In this document: piece by piece, positions 13,001-23,619 of the stretch
Numbering within the stretch: position 1 is the first letter of the stretch
Layout of the letters: each line of letters starts with the position of its first letter
Source: Trissonchulus latispiculum
Taxonomy: Eukaryota; Nematoda; Enoplea; Enoplida; Ironidae
Length of the DNA: 64,000 nucleotides
Reading direction: 5' to 3'
Assembly: GCA_030248195.1 (NCBI GenBank)
Contig: JASAND010005702.1
Span: 62,001-126,000, forward strand
Translations under genes and position numbers: made by a program
Notes under the pieces: model-generated
The model's database searches: none
What the model was told of the DNA's origin: nothing
The model's input: the letters and a program-made list of their open reading frames with translations, nothing else

Positions 13001-16000
13001 CGTTAAGGGCATCATTTGAGAAAAAGGCAATTTTAAGTTTCTTTTTTATTTCCCAATTCGGCTTTAGAACGCATTATTCTCCAACGTTCACGGGAGCACC
13101 ATGGTAAAATTACGCAGTTTTCTTAGCTTTGGCATCTATAGTAATGTTAGTAAATCCTGGATTGAAAGCTGGTGAGGAAAGCGGAGGTTAATTTCCCTAA
13201 GCAAAGTTGAGCCTCAAAGCTACGGTTTGGTTTTGCCGTCTGAGCATTTATTTCTGAACAGTAGCTAAAACCTGAGATGTGGTGGCCAACGCCAACCTGT
13301 TAGTTTCAGAACGAGTTAGGTGTAACCAAAGAAAACGGTTCCGTTCCAAGTTCTCAAAATTACAACTAAACATGTAGTAAGTAACCACAATTTTTGAACT
13401 CGTGATTTAGCTTTGGTACTTGCGAGTTGGCTGGCACTCTTGGCTCAAATGTTATCAAGATTAAAAGATAGGCATCGTAAAACTAATATACATATGTGGA
13501 AATTTCAGCGGGAAGGACGATTTATACCAAAAGTTGCATACAGATGGTTCATAACCATGATTATTTAATATATAGCTTTGTCGCTTTCAGAGCATACATA
13601 TGTCTGTGAGTGTGTATATGTATATATGTTTGGGTTATAATTAAGCCAACATAAGTATGGGTATGCAACCGTATGCAGTGGTATCCATTAGAAAGATACT
13701 CTTGTTTTCTATAGATAAGCCAGGAAGCAGCATTAGTTTTTTGTTAGGATAAGTTCCATTGATAGTTTATATATTAGCACAAACGTCTACTAATCTCTAA
13801 ATATCGAATAAGTGTCCCAGCCTCCTTCTAAAAATTAATATTTTTGTTCAACTTTGTAGTTCATTTGGATCACTGATCTTTGTGAAGCCAAGACTACATA
13901 ATATAAGAGTGTGCCACTCACTAGGTATGTTATCAGAGCAAAAACTTTGCTCTGTTCGCTAATAGCTGAACCCTCCAGCGAACTATATGCTAGTCAGTAA
14001 CTAGTAGAACTTAGTTGAAACGGGGGTACGCTTACTCGCTCTATATGTGCTTCAGCTCGAAAACACAAGCAGTCTGATAGCGAATTTTGTGCCTGCTTCG
14101 AGCTTTAGATCACAAACATAGCGTGCGAGTTTCTTTGAAGTGATGGGTCTAAGTTGCGGGAGTCTACCGTTAGCGAACAGAGCATAGTTTCTGCTCTGAT
14201 AACATCGAGCTTGCCTAGTGGCATACAATTACCATTATGTACTCTTGGTTGAGCTAATTAGTCTGCGATTGACATTTTCTTAGCATGAAAGATGTTATTT
14301 TTTGGTGGTGACGATTCGCAAACGTTTGGTGGTGGCTTTTAGAAGTTGTCAATAGCAAAAGATGGGGGAAACAAAGCCACCAATTAGACTGTGGGATATC
14401 TTATATCATAAATGGTGGCTGCACTAACGAGGTTTCTTAATTTGATATATCGAATCCCATGGGGTTACGGTGGGATAAAGCTCAACTGATTCCAAATTTT
14501 GTATCAATTTTGGACTACAACCTTGCCCGATATGCAGGAATTTGTTAATAATTGATGGCGAAATCTGACTGACAAATTGGGACCAATGCCAAAGAGAAGT
14601 GAAAGTGATTCATCTTTCTTCTAGGTTTAGGTCTTTTTTCCACCATTTGTCCAGGGGATAAACTTGTGGTTCACTTTTTAGATAAGTTATTTCAAGTGGA
14701 AAATTGACAAACAGCATAACTTTATTTAATTGTCCTGAAGGAGGAGGGCATTAAATTTTCTTCTTATTTGGAGGAGGAACTATTTGAAATATTATGAGAC
14801 CGTGTTTTCTTAATCTATTGTTGGGGAGCTAGTCTCTGTCTCTATGGTCGTTATAGCTCCAGGCTCTAGTTGTTAGTCGTCGTTAGTCTTTTTATTACAG
14901 ATGATGCAGGTAGGCCGGTGGGTGAGCTTCGTGTGGAAACGACTGTGCTTCAACTCTAACCGCATTATTCTTGCATGAAAGTCCATAGACTAATTATGGC
15001 GGTTTCTTTCATTGTAATAAAGTTGGAAATGAATTACAGACTAAAGAGCACGTCTTTGAACTATGCGTGTATCGGATAAGAGACTGCTTGCTGCATTCGT
15101 GCACTTAGAGCTTATAAACATGTTTAGATACGATTAAGAAAAAAGTTGTATGGGTTCTTTCTTTCTATTTAGTACTCAGAGCTCAAAATGTTTAAAACTA
15201 ATCGCAAAATGTTTATACTTCAACACGATCGCATGTGTACTCATGCCGAAGTTTGAGGCCAACTATTCAAAATTTTGAGCACTTAAACTGGGCTTTTTAG
15301 TGGGGGGTCCTCCCCACTCGACACCTTCCCCCCCCCCACTCGGCCCCACCCCCACTTTTTTGGGCTTCCCTCCCCCCACTCACTGTAAGGTGGCCAGAAA
15401 ATGCCGAATTGTAAGGTTTTTGGTGAAAATTTTCACAAATTTTCCGGCTTCGCCGGAATTTTTTGGTCAAAAATCGTCTATTTTGGTTCTCAAACTCGAT
15501 TTTTGGGCACTTTCTAGCATAGTTCTAGCAAGAGTACATAATATATTTTTACTGCATTTTTAGCGATTTTAGGCCACTTTGGATTCCCCCACTTTTGGGT
15601 CCCCTCCGTTAGTGGTACTTTCCCCCCACTTTTTTCGCCTAGAAAAAGCCCAGTTGAAGGCTATGAAGTCATAAAGAGACCTCCCTATTCCCTTCTCTCT
15701 CCTGGGTCCTAGTTTCGTAGGTAACAAACAACAAGAGTGCCTGACGCCTCCCGTATGGGTTATCTCCTTGGTTTCGTCTTGGTCCACCGCACCAGCAATG
15801 TCATAAGCGCTACAGTAATACGAATAGATTGGCATCTTGGACTTCTACTCCATACAGTGACGGGCGATTTTAGTTTTGAACGCCCCTGAGCCCGAACTCA
15901 TCCCCGATTCTTGCCCCCCCTTCAGCACTGATTGTCGGCTTACCGTTCCATTGACCAGCACAACCTCGGACGTTGTGACTATGGTGGAACCCTTCGCTGG

Positions 16001-16027
16001 TGCCATCCTTACAGGCTTCACTGGGAA
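8414..16027 (-). CDS. Secreted Cys-rich and EGF-module protein gene, partial
   Basis: Five exons on the minus strand (16027-15944, 11823-11664, 11284-11040, 9544-9404, 8512-8414) join through GT-AG introns with consistent phase at every junction and no stop. The first three encode one cysteine-rich domain containing DGTSEGF, CGRGWKVCG and GGCFAVNAAQ motifs and a terminal CC pair. The last two are single EGF-like modules in phase-1 exons. I recall similar cysteine-rich domains beside EGF repeats in invertebrate extracellular proteins but cannot name the family. Both ends are missing: no signal-peptide exon was found upstream, and the last exon ends in phase 1 with a donor. Introns are 379 to 4,120 bp and carry several transposon remnants. 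The protein should act outside the cell; its partner is unknown. Confidence 0.7.
8961..9331. mobile_element. MITE with CTGGGCTTTTT ends, copy 1
   Basis: The left end CTGGGCTTTTT and right end AAAAAGCCCAG are inverted copies, and both subterminal regions are packed with G runs. The interior holds a CCGGCGACGCCGG palindrome. A second copy in the opposite orientation lies at 15288-15653. ATAC directly flanks both sides here, but the other copy lacks a matching duplication. It sits in the intron between the two EGF exons. Confidence 0.65.
9404..9544 (-). CDS. Exon: EGF-like module 1
   Basis: The acceptor TTCTTTAG precedes 9544 and the donor GTAAAA follows 9404. The exon begins with an acidic linker and then encodes an EGF-like unit with the CRNGGTC signature and a C-I-C-P-P-x-Y-W-G turn, ending ACQ. 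Its phase fits both neighbours. The pattern resembles the EGF modules of WIF1-type proteins, though no WIF domain is visible. Confidence 0.8.
9894..10900. mobile_element. Palindromic Tc1/mariner-type MITE, copy 1
   Basis: The left end AAGTCTGACCAAAAAAG mirrors the right end. The arms match almost to the centre, including CCTCAGGAGGAGGAGAATCC and repeated ATATCCGG blocks. A (TA)n tract of about 64 bp lies in the left arm at about 9976-10042. TA precedes the left end; the right flank reads CA, probably mutated. No ORF. The element at 28644-29809 has the same termini but a different core. Confidence 0.7.
11040..11284 (-). CDS. Exon: C-terminal half of Cys-rich domain
   Basis: The acceptor CTTTCAG precedes 11284 and the donor GTATAT follows 11040. 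The 245-bp exon completes a split serine codon from the upstream exon and encodes a cysteine-bearing segment with GGDCPR, SGCYHSS and GVLCC motifs. It ends on one base that pairs in phase with the EGF exon at 9544. Confidence 0.7.
11664..11823 (-). CDS. Exon: central part of Cys-rich domain
   Basis: The acceptor ATTTTAG precedes 11823 and the donor GTATGT follows 11664. The exon encodes the CGRGWKVCG motif, a helical-looking stretch and GGCFAVNAAQ. Phase agrees with the exons on both sides. The alternative frames contain stops. Confidence 0.7.
11850..13900. other. Large-intron sequence, nothing recognised
   Basis: This part of the 4.1-kb intron is AT-rich with only short chance ORFs. A CTTTCCGCTTTTC-type pyrimidine repeat occurs at about 11877-11940. 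Confidence 0.5.
13909..14226. mobile_element. MITE with GTRTGCCACT ends
   Basis: Roughly 48-bp terminal inverted repeats share GTGTGCCACT or GTATGCCACT, then TGTTATCAGAGCA and GCTCTGTTCGCTAA. The 318-bp element has no ORF. The target duplication is not clear. It lies in the large intron of the Cys-rich/EGF gene. Confidence 0.65.
15288..15653. mobile_element. MITE with CTGGGCTTTTT ends, copy 2
   Basis: This is the same family as 8961-9331 in reverse orientation: identical TIR ends, C-run subterminal blocks, a CCGGCTTCGCCGG palindrome and the shared block around GACCAAAAATCG. It abuts a truncated SINE body on its right side. Confidence 0.65.
15664..15814 (+). mobile_element. 5'-truncated SINE, Arg-tRNA family
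   Basis: This 150-bp segment matches the body of the tRNA-headed SINE at 52540-52767. Shared blocks include CCTCCC, TTCCCTTCTCTCT, GTGCCTGACGCCTCCCGT and CTTGGTCCACC, ending at GCGCTACA. The tRNA-like head is missing. Confidence 0.65.
15944..16027 (-). CDS. Exon: start of Cys-rich domain
   Basis: The acceptor TTATTTTCAG precedes 16027 and the donor GTAAGC follows 15944. In the frame that joins the next exon it encodes an EACKDGTSEGF motif and a GCAGQWN motif. A longer alternative frame here is open but does not match the phase of the next exon, so I prefer this one. An upstream exon must supply one base and the signal peptide. Confidence 0.6.
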
Positions 16028-16029
16028 CT

Positions 16030-17920
16030 GAAAATAAAAAACAAAGCATATGTCCAATTTAATCAGCAATAAAAATATAATATATGACAAATCAGAAATA
16101 TTGACTGACAAACTACTATTATTCTTTGCCAATTTTTGAGTAAGGGATGTACTCTTGGTAAGGGTAAATTAGCGGTGAACCTGCTTAAAACCTTACAGTT
16201 CAGTTTTTTATTTTTCAAAATTAACATATCTATTTTTGCTTTCGGGCGCAAATTTAATGAATGTACGAGCAATAAAGTAGGGCTACGTAAAATTTCGTAA
16301 ATTTTGTGCTTGTATTCTGTTTACTGCTTGAAATGAGAATCTCCGGAGGAGGATTTTGTCATAAAAGTTAAAGTTTATTAAGAATGTTTGAAACATTTAT
16401 GAGGGAGAAGGGAAACTGGTATATTCTTTGAATCCTACTGTTATGAGTGTCTAGGGTGTGCTCCTTTATAATTTATGAGACTCCAGACCAGTCTAAAGTT
16501 CAATTAGACGAGTGGGTGGTTTCACGCTTCCTTCAGTCTTTCTATACCTTAAAAGTTTAGGTATTACCACTTTAGAAAGGCAGTTCTGCTCACACCAGCT
16601 CTATTTACCTACTTAATTGGCTGTCCTAGGTTTCCTGTTGCTCAGAAATCCAAACAAAACTCCGTGGAAGAAATAATACTTTCTTAAGGTTCGTCTACTG
16701 TCATTAGTGTTTTTGTCCCGTTAGCCTTGGGAGAACGATGTTGGGGAAAATGTTACTGAAAAATATCAGCACTGGCTAAAACTGATCAACTGTAAACCCA
16801 GCCAATATTGTGCTCAAAATAAAAGAGTTGTTGAAATTATTTGAGTATTTGTTTTCGTAGCTTCGATTCATCCAATTACTAAAACCAAACAAAATGTCTT
16901 GCTGAGTACATACGTAGTAATCATATTCCTCATCCTTGGTTACAGAACAGAAACGGCAGAGCCAGGTCTATACGCTATTAAAGTTTTTACTGTTCAGTCG
17001 GTTAAATATTGGGATTTAAAAATTCAAAAATTTAAACACTAAAATTGTCCAATGCAGTTACATATCTATAGTTCTATCTTTATCATCCTGAAATATATTA
17101 TCTACATAACACTCTACAATCTTTAGTTTACGTAGTTTGACGGCAACCTAATCTTAAATGCTTGTTCAGGAAGAAACATCCAGCACTTTTGAAAGCATAA
17201 AATAGTCTTAGCTAAGTAATCCATTACATAATAAGCTTGAACATCTGTTTCTGCCAACTCAGGCATTTTCTGATAGGAAGCTGGCCATTTTGGAGTCTTT
17301 GTTAGTTATTTTTGACGTTTCTCTTGGCAAAATTTAAGAAATTTCTTATTATTTCTCAATTCATAGAAAATTAACTAGGTATATGCCGCCCTGATGTTGC
17401 CCTACGTCATTAAGTCAACGACACCAATTGGCGATCATTCTAGTCAAAATAAATTTCCTTTCCTAATACAATGGACCTGCTACTGGTACTGACTCCCTTC
17501 AATACATATTTCGAGCGTGTCAGACATCACGATTTCTGCTACGACTCATTTAATCATATTATATCTGACCTATGTAATAAATATAATAAACGTCAGCTTT
17601 CAGCCAAACTTTAGATTTATTTCAAGAACTGACTGATTTACAGGTTAAACAACCAGACAACAAACTATATATACTGTAGTTTATCATTTCTCCCCGCTGC
17701 AAGGCAACCTAAATTATTCTACTCCAAACTCGAACTAAACCATTAAGCAGTCCAACTGAACTTATGTAGCATTGTTGTATAAGTTCAGAGCGATAAGAAA
17801 AACTTATTCCTTCACACGTCACGCAATTTACAATAGAAAATACTCCTATTTCTTAGCCAATGATCAATTCTTACTGTGTCTTGATGGTATGTAGGTATGC
17901 ATCCTCTACAGCACGCAAAT
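16030..17920. other. Stretch without recognisable genes
   Basis: AT-rich DNA with no convincing exon on either strand. The missing upstream exon of the Cys-rich/EGF gene may lie here or beyond the next gene. Confidence 0.45.
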
Positions 17921-17925
17921 AATTT

Positions 17926-17938
17926 TATATTTTATAGG
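17926..17938 (+). promoter_or_regulatory. TATA-like box
   Basis: A TATATTTTATA stretch lies about 40 bp before the ATG at 17972, a plausible core promoter for the small secreted peptide gene. Confidence 0.4.
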
Positions 17939-17971
17939 CAGCAGTCACCATTAATTAGTTAGCTGTATAGA

Positions 17972-18159
17972 ATGCACGTTAAGCCTTATTTTGCTGTTGT
18001 GCTGATCAGTAGTGCTGCCTTGATTGCAAGATCTCAAGTGCTGGATTGCGATGCAGTTTGCGATGGGAACAGTGAATGCATTCAGGCCTGCGAAAAGGAA
18101 TTAGAAACCAGCAAACGATCACAGATATTCAAAACATATGAAATACCTCAGCAACAATG
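17972..18159 (+). CDS. First exon, small secreted Cys-rich peptide
   Basis: From the ATG the frame encodes a clear signal peptide (residues 1-22, hydrophobic VVLISSAALIA core). A short acidic segment follows with the pattern C-x3-C-x5-C-x3-C (CDAVCDGNSECIQAC), then a charged tail. At 18160 a strong donor GTATGT ends the exon. The frame would otherwise stop at 18169. Later exons were not identified; a structured repeat begins about 50 bp into the intron. Family unknown; it could be a secreted peptide or small disulfide-rich protein. Confidence 0.6.
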
Positions 18160-18194
18160 GTATGTGTAAGATTTCGAAGATATTAACTTTTTTC

Positions 18195-18490
18195 GGCCAC
18201 CTCACCCCAGTTGGTGTGTCAGCTTGTTTTCAAAGTTTGCTGGGGTGTGGGGAGCTGACACTGAATAAATGCAATCGCAATTATCCGAGGTGTTCTCCAA
18301 AGCTGTCGAGGCGTTCATTACTTCAACCGTAATGAAGGCCCCGTGGCAGCGCTCACCAAGCAGGCGGCCGCCCCTTGCACATGCTCGGTAAATTGCCCCG
18401 GAAGGGGGGATTCAAGGTTTCCCCTGAATTGCTATCTGCGGCTCCTGCTGGCGCCGGCGCGAACGACTGTCTGAGTAGATGTATCGTTCG
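18195..18490 (+). repeat. Structured dispersed repeat, copy A
   Basis: This copy shares conserved blocks with the reverse complement of 27950-28215, including GCTGACAC, ATCGCAATTA, CCGAGG and TCGGTAAATTGCC. Both copies can fold an outer stem GTGTCAGC/GCTGACAC. A later hairpin keeps its pairing although its sequence differs (TTCATTAC/GTAATGAA here). It may be a SINE-like or other RNA-derived mobile repeat. Confidence 0.55.
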
Positions 18491-18657
18491 ATTAAGGATC
18501 CTAAGGATCTCAACTTTCGTGGTTGTGGTCGATGTATGCAGAGGGTACATCAACATTCTCCTCCGATCAACCTGTGCATAGCGTAAAAGAAATGTTAGGT
18601 GTGACTAATTAACAATCATTTAGATTATTTAAAACTAAATTATTTGATTATTCACAA

Positions 18658-18838
18658 CAGACACAGAGGGACCTTTTTCACCCTCCATGCCTATTGTAAG
18701 GCTTGAATTGTAAATATTTAAAAAATTAAAATGTCACTGGTTTTCATGCAGTATACACTTCACATTATTAAAGTGTCTACTGACCAGCGACGTAATAGAC
18801 ACAGGGGGACCTTTTCACCCCCATGTCTATTAAATTTG
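18658..18838. repeat. Paired G/C-run hairpins
   Basis: Two related hairpins, at about 18658-18700 and 18798-18832, each have an AGACA plus G-run arm, an ACCTTTT loop and a C-run plus TGTCT arm. They may be the two ends of a small element. Confidence 0.4.
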
Positions 18839-19542
18839 TTTTAAGAAACAAAATAACCAAGATCTATCATGACTTAGCTGAAGAATGGCTTATTTCTCCC
18901 CAAGTGAAATCATGTAGCGTTGATTTAGCATCATGCACTGGACAACGTTTTAAACGCTCTCCCCATTGTGCGATTAGAGAGATTTGGTTGACATAGATTT
19001 CCTTGTTGGATTCCTCCTGATAACTGTCGTTTACTGGTCGGACCACTCTACAGGGCTCTTATTTTCTGATCCAACTTGCTCTTCGTTCAAATCCGACGCC
19101 GACACATACGCAGGACATTTACCTTTAGGATTTCCTTGGAAGGTAACAGGAAAAACTTCACTTCTTGAACCTTCTCGAACTTTTACCAATCATTCAATTA
19201 TAAGTTTGACTTCCTCACTGTCGAAAGAGAAGTAGCTGGTTTGTTTGCACCATTTCAAACGCTCATCTTCTTTCACTCTGATAGGATTTATTCCTCCCGC
19301 TGCAAAGGCAAATTTCATCGAGTTTTCGCGAAAGAATCGCAGGACCGCAACTCCTGTTCTGGTACATCGGGACAACATAAATGTACGCTAATGGATAAAG
19401 TTCTAACGTTCACAGGCATCGCTTGGGCAATGATTGAAAACAAAAATCACCAATAAGATTTCACAAATGCAAGAAACATTCTTAAAAATTCATTTTGCGC
19501 GGCAGTCTCTTGCACGTGGTGGAACCGAAGATGTTAACTTAA

Positions 19543-20786
19543 GGGGGGGTCCACCATGAAAAATTTTATGGTCACGGATTTTGCTCATTTTCACACAAAA
19601 TTTTGTCACATATGTCCTGCATATCGAGTTTCAATTTCGAGTAGTTTCGTTCAGTACTTAACGAGTAACCGGCTATTAATTGCATGCAATTTGAAATGGT
19701 GTAACAACAGGTGAAATTACGGCGGTGCCGCAGCAAATAAAGGCACTTTACACCTGAACTTCCTTGAGAATGGGCTATATTCGGTTGTATGTTTGACATC
19801 TGATGCAAACAAAGAACTTAGGCCAGCTTTTAATGGGAAAACATTCTTTATGACTTTATTTAGTGATTTTAGGAAGTAGCACCGACGCTGGAAAGCCTTG
19901 ACCACGAAAATCATTTAACGCCCGATAACTTGAATTTGGTGTATTTGCGGGCAATGGTCCAAGAAGAAAAAATGTTCCCCACAATGAGAGCTTTCGATTG
20001 ATATAAAATTTAACGTATTTCGAAAAATTTGAAAAATCGCTATTTTTGAGATTATGGTTGTCAGACCCCCATATTTGACCCCAGCGACCAACTGGGTGCA
20101 CTAACCTGCACCATTTGTGCCCAAACTTGACCTAAAGTCATCAATAATCTTGCGCAAATAGATAGTCTAACATTTTATAGGTCTGTGTTGCCACAGCTCT
20201 AGGTTATTTGCCAAAAAACGGGAATTTCGTACATTTTGCTAAAAATTGAGATTTCTGCGCCAGAGAAATCTCGAAATCGGACAGAGGTAACCAGGATCAA
20301 TTGGTATCGTTCGAAATGTGTTGTCATAAGCTGTGATTTGTAGGAAGTAGAATTTTTAATTAGGGCTAACAGCTTTCAGAATATTTCATCAAACTTGCTG
20401 ACCCCAAATTTTAACATTGCAAAACAGTCAAATTTGGCTGTTCGCAAACTTAAAAAATTAATTAAAAATTTTTGAAGGCCTAAATTAAAATTCTGCTTCC
20501 TACAAATCACCCTTCGAGATCGTATATATGATATAGGATGGACGTTGAAGTGCTCCATTTTGTCGTTGGCAAGATTTCTCTGGCGCACGGAAAAAATCAC
20601 CACTTTTTCCGTTTCCTATGTTTAACACATACTGACATCAACTTTGAGGTGAAATTACTCGCTAACCGTAAGAGATCCGACCTTCATTTCAAAAACTCGT
20701 TAAAATATACCGATCGGACAACAAAATATGTGAAAATGAGCAAAATCGGAGATGGTCGAAAAATCGGCCAAAAATGGACCCCCCCC
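19543..20786. mobile_element. TTAA-flanked element with oligo-G ends
   Basis: The ends GGGGGGGTCCA and TGGACCCCCCC are inverted copies flanked by TTAA on both sides (19539-19542, 20787-20790). Homology continues about 60 bp inward (GATTTTGCTCATTTTCACA). The 1.24-kb element has no transposase ORF and belongs with the elements at 4381 and 21479. Confidence 0.7.
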
Positions 20787-21089
20787 TTAAAGTGTTTCAG
20801 TATCAGAATAACTTTACACTACACGCCGAAGTAAGCAGTCCGATCTTAAAGTGATCTATTCTTACGTCGCCTGCACTTTGTAGTTGCAAGTAAATACTGC
20901 CACTACCGTATGCATATATTGCTGTCAAAACCCGAAATTAGATTATACATTTCCCTAATGGATTGACATTTGAAGCGAAATGGGTAACTCAGACGATTCA
21001 AGCAGAGATTTTGTTCACACAATCCCGGAAGCCCCTACCGCGCCGGGCCGTGGTAAAAAAAATTTCGGAGCAGACTGGGTCGAATACTC

Positions 21090-22015
21090 TAGTTAGCCCA
21101 GCATGATGGTAAAAAGGAAACGGTTACCTCTGAAAAAATTTCTAAGCCTGTTGTAGGGTATGCAGTGCCGTTGCTCATACCGGATACACATACAGCCGTA
21201 GAACCAGGAAAGCGACTTATATACCTCGGATAATGACTGCAACAGTGGTGGAGGGAGTGACCAGCTCCCCAAGGCAGATGCCTTAATCTCCCGTTACCTT
21301 CCCACATTCGTGGTACCAATTTACCGACCAATTAAGGATGGATAGCTCGGCTATCTAGAACCCATGGCAAACCGATATGTACTTGTCGCTTACCCAAGCG
21401 GATTTATGAAAGCTTTGTAGCTTTGTGGCGACAGGGATTTGAACCACTAATCACAGGATTAGAAGTTAAACGCCTTAAGGGGGGCTACTAAACTTTTGTC
21501 CCAACTTTCATGGATCGGCTTCATTTTTGCATGAATATGCACCATTTGCGTTGCCAAAAATACTTGGTCGTTGGTTCTTAGCTGGCTCGCAGTACCTAGC
21601 TCGTCAGGCACCCGGCCAACCCGTGACACCCACCATAAATACTAAAAAATTCTCTTTGCTGTTTGGTTCAATGAAAACATCTTCGCTTTGGCACAATGAG
21701 CAAAGACATATATTGGGCAACATACTTACGGCATTAATTTTTTTGTTTTTGCGTAGATGTTTTCATTGAACCAAACAGCAAGGAAAAATTGTTACGTATT
21801 TATAGTGGGTGTCACGAAAAGGGGGGGGGGTGGGTGGTAAGACCGGTTCTCGGGTGCCTGGCGAGCTACTGAGAACCAACGATCAAGTATTTGTGACCAC
21901 GCACATGGTGCACGTTCATGCAAAAAATGAAGCCGATCCAAGAAAGCTGGGACACCTCCATTTTAGTGGTCTCCCCTTAACCACTCAAACAGCATGGCAC
22001 ATCAAGCCTGATATG
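21090..22015 (-). mobile_element. tRNA-headed SINE split by a TTAA element
   Basis: On the minus strand, GAGTGGTTAA (21981 side) joins GGCGTTTAACTTCTAATCC (21478 side) once the 498-bp insertion and one TTAA are removed. That restores a Ser/Leu-type tRNA D-arm, anticodon region and GTGGTTCAAATCCC T-arm. A body of about 330 bp continues to about 21090. The acceptor arms do not pair well, so this is a SINE head rather than a working tRNA gene. Confidence 0.55.
21479..21976. mobile_element. Foldback TTAA element inside a SINE
   Basis: The TIR arms cover nearly all of the 498 bp: GGGGGGCTACTAAAC at the left, GTCCCA and GGATCGGCTTCATTTT blocks, and an inner GCTGTTTGGTTCAATG palindrome. TTAA flanks both sides (21475-21478, 21977-21980). 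The host tRNA-like sequence is continuous across the site. Confidence 0.75.
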
Positions 22016-22872
22016 AAGTTCAAATAATGTCTCGATCGAAAGTGCTGGCTGGCCGATTCTGTACTTTCAACCATAATTGGTTGCAATGAATTGGATTTGT
22101 AAGCTTGTTCGCTCAGGCTTTTCCTGTATCAAAGCAACTCTGTGTCTCTGACGTATTAAGATTAGGTCAAGTAGGTCGTAGGTCGATTAAGCGCAACGTT
22201 CGCGTTTTCTAAAGAAGCCATTCAGCTAGCGAATTGACAAATTTCTAATTTTGGATTTAGAAAGTTTTGACCATTCGGTCCTAAAGTAGACAACTTTCTG
22301 AAGTACGATTAATCGAAGCCAAAGCATATATACGCTTTAACGATCCACATAAATCTAATGTAAACCATGCAAATTTCGCAAGGTTTGATATGAGCGTACG
22401 CGAATGTTGGCTGGGAGGGAGGTCGAGCACTAAAAACCAGAAATGTCTGGTTCAATCCGCACTCTGGATATAATTTTGCATTTCTATTTCTGCATAAACT
22501 GTCTTCACAAGTCCGTATTTTTTGATTTTATCATTTTTCAGGTACGCCTCGGGTCATCTAGATATGCCATTTTCTTCGTTTGCCGGCAGAAACAAGAGAG
22601 CCCAAATTCTTAAGACTTATAAATCCATCCCAGTAGACTCACTCTATTCAGTTCATCATATGGACGAACCATTCAGAGGAAAGAAAAATCTTAGCTAAAA
22701 TCTACAATCCTTTAAAGACTCACTATGAACTGTTAATACCGACCATGTAATCATGCATTCAGGTGTAAAGATTATAATTCTATCATTCTGTATACAATAA
22801 ATGTGTCTTTACGTATACCGCCCGCCATCCCTGAGCTAGTTAAAGAAATGGAAGTTGTACACCACCAGGCAC

Positions 22873-22928
22873 CCGAAAAATTTGGCACCTGGCGGGGTTC
22901 GAACCCGCGTCTTCTGCTTAACGCTCAC
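22873..22928 (-). pseudogene. tRNA-like 3' half
   Basis: The minus strand has a perfect T-arm (GCGGG-TTCGAAC-CCCGC) followed by a seven-base acceptor-like AGGTGCC and an A. The 5' half is absent: the MITE that begins at 22929 lies where the anticodon and D-arm should be. Probably a SINE fragment or tRNA pseudogene. Confidence 0.45.
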
Positions 22929-23507
22929 GGGTCTATTGCGCAATTCCCCCCACCCTGATTTTTTTGACCAATAACTTTGAAATTTTCTATGGGTGCATAC
23001 TATGCATTTTCTATGGCTGATGAAGTCAAAAATTTAAAAAATTTTAAAATTTTCAAAAACTTTAAAATTTTCAAAAATTTTAAATTTCTGTTAGGTAAGG
23101 GGGGACACCAAGGGGAAGTGAAAATTTTTTGAAAAAATTTTGCTGAAAAGTTGCATACAGGGGTTTTCGGAGGAGCTGAGCACGAATCTAAAATCCGTTT
23201 TTCGATTCAGCTTTTCGTTAGCTCGTATAATCTAAAGATGTAAGCTTAACATGTAAACTTTGGTATTAACAGGGCTAACGAAAAGCTGAATCGAAAAACG
23301 GATTTTAGATTCGTGCTCAACGCCCCCGAAAACCCATGTATGCAACTTTTCAGCAAAATTTTTTTCAAAAAATTTTTCGGTTCCCTTTGCTCCCCTTCCA
23401 AACAAAAATTTAAAAAATTTTGAATTCGTATGCACCCAGAAAAAATTTCAAAGTTATTGGTCAAAAAAATTAAAGTTAGGGCTGGGGGGGAATTGCGCAA
23501 GAGACCC
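22929..23507. mobile_element. Near-palindromic MITE, GGGTCT ends
   Basis: The ends GGGTCTATTGCGCAATTCC and its inverted partner are followed by TTTTTTTGACCAATAAC and GGGTGCATAC in both arms. The central arms carry a CCGTTTTTCGATTC block in inverted copies. The whole 579 bp can fold back. No ORF is credible. Confidence 0.7.
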
Positions 23508-23619
23508 GACCTCACTCCTCTATCCAAGAATACGGGTGGGCGTATATTAATTATTTCGACTTGGGGTGGGCGAAAAAAATCCGGTTTTCGGCGTCCTGTC
23601 ACCCCCCCCCTCTAAATTC

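Noticed and set aside
15845..16132. Longer open frame over the first Cys-rich exon
   Set aside because: Its phase does not match the next exon; the shifted frame gives cysteines and matches phase.
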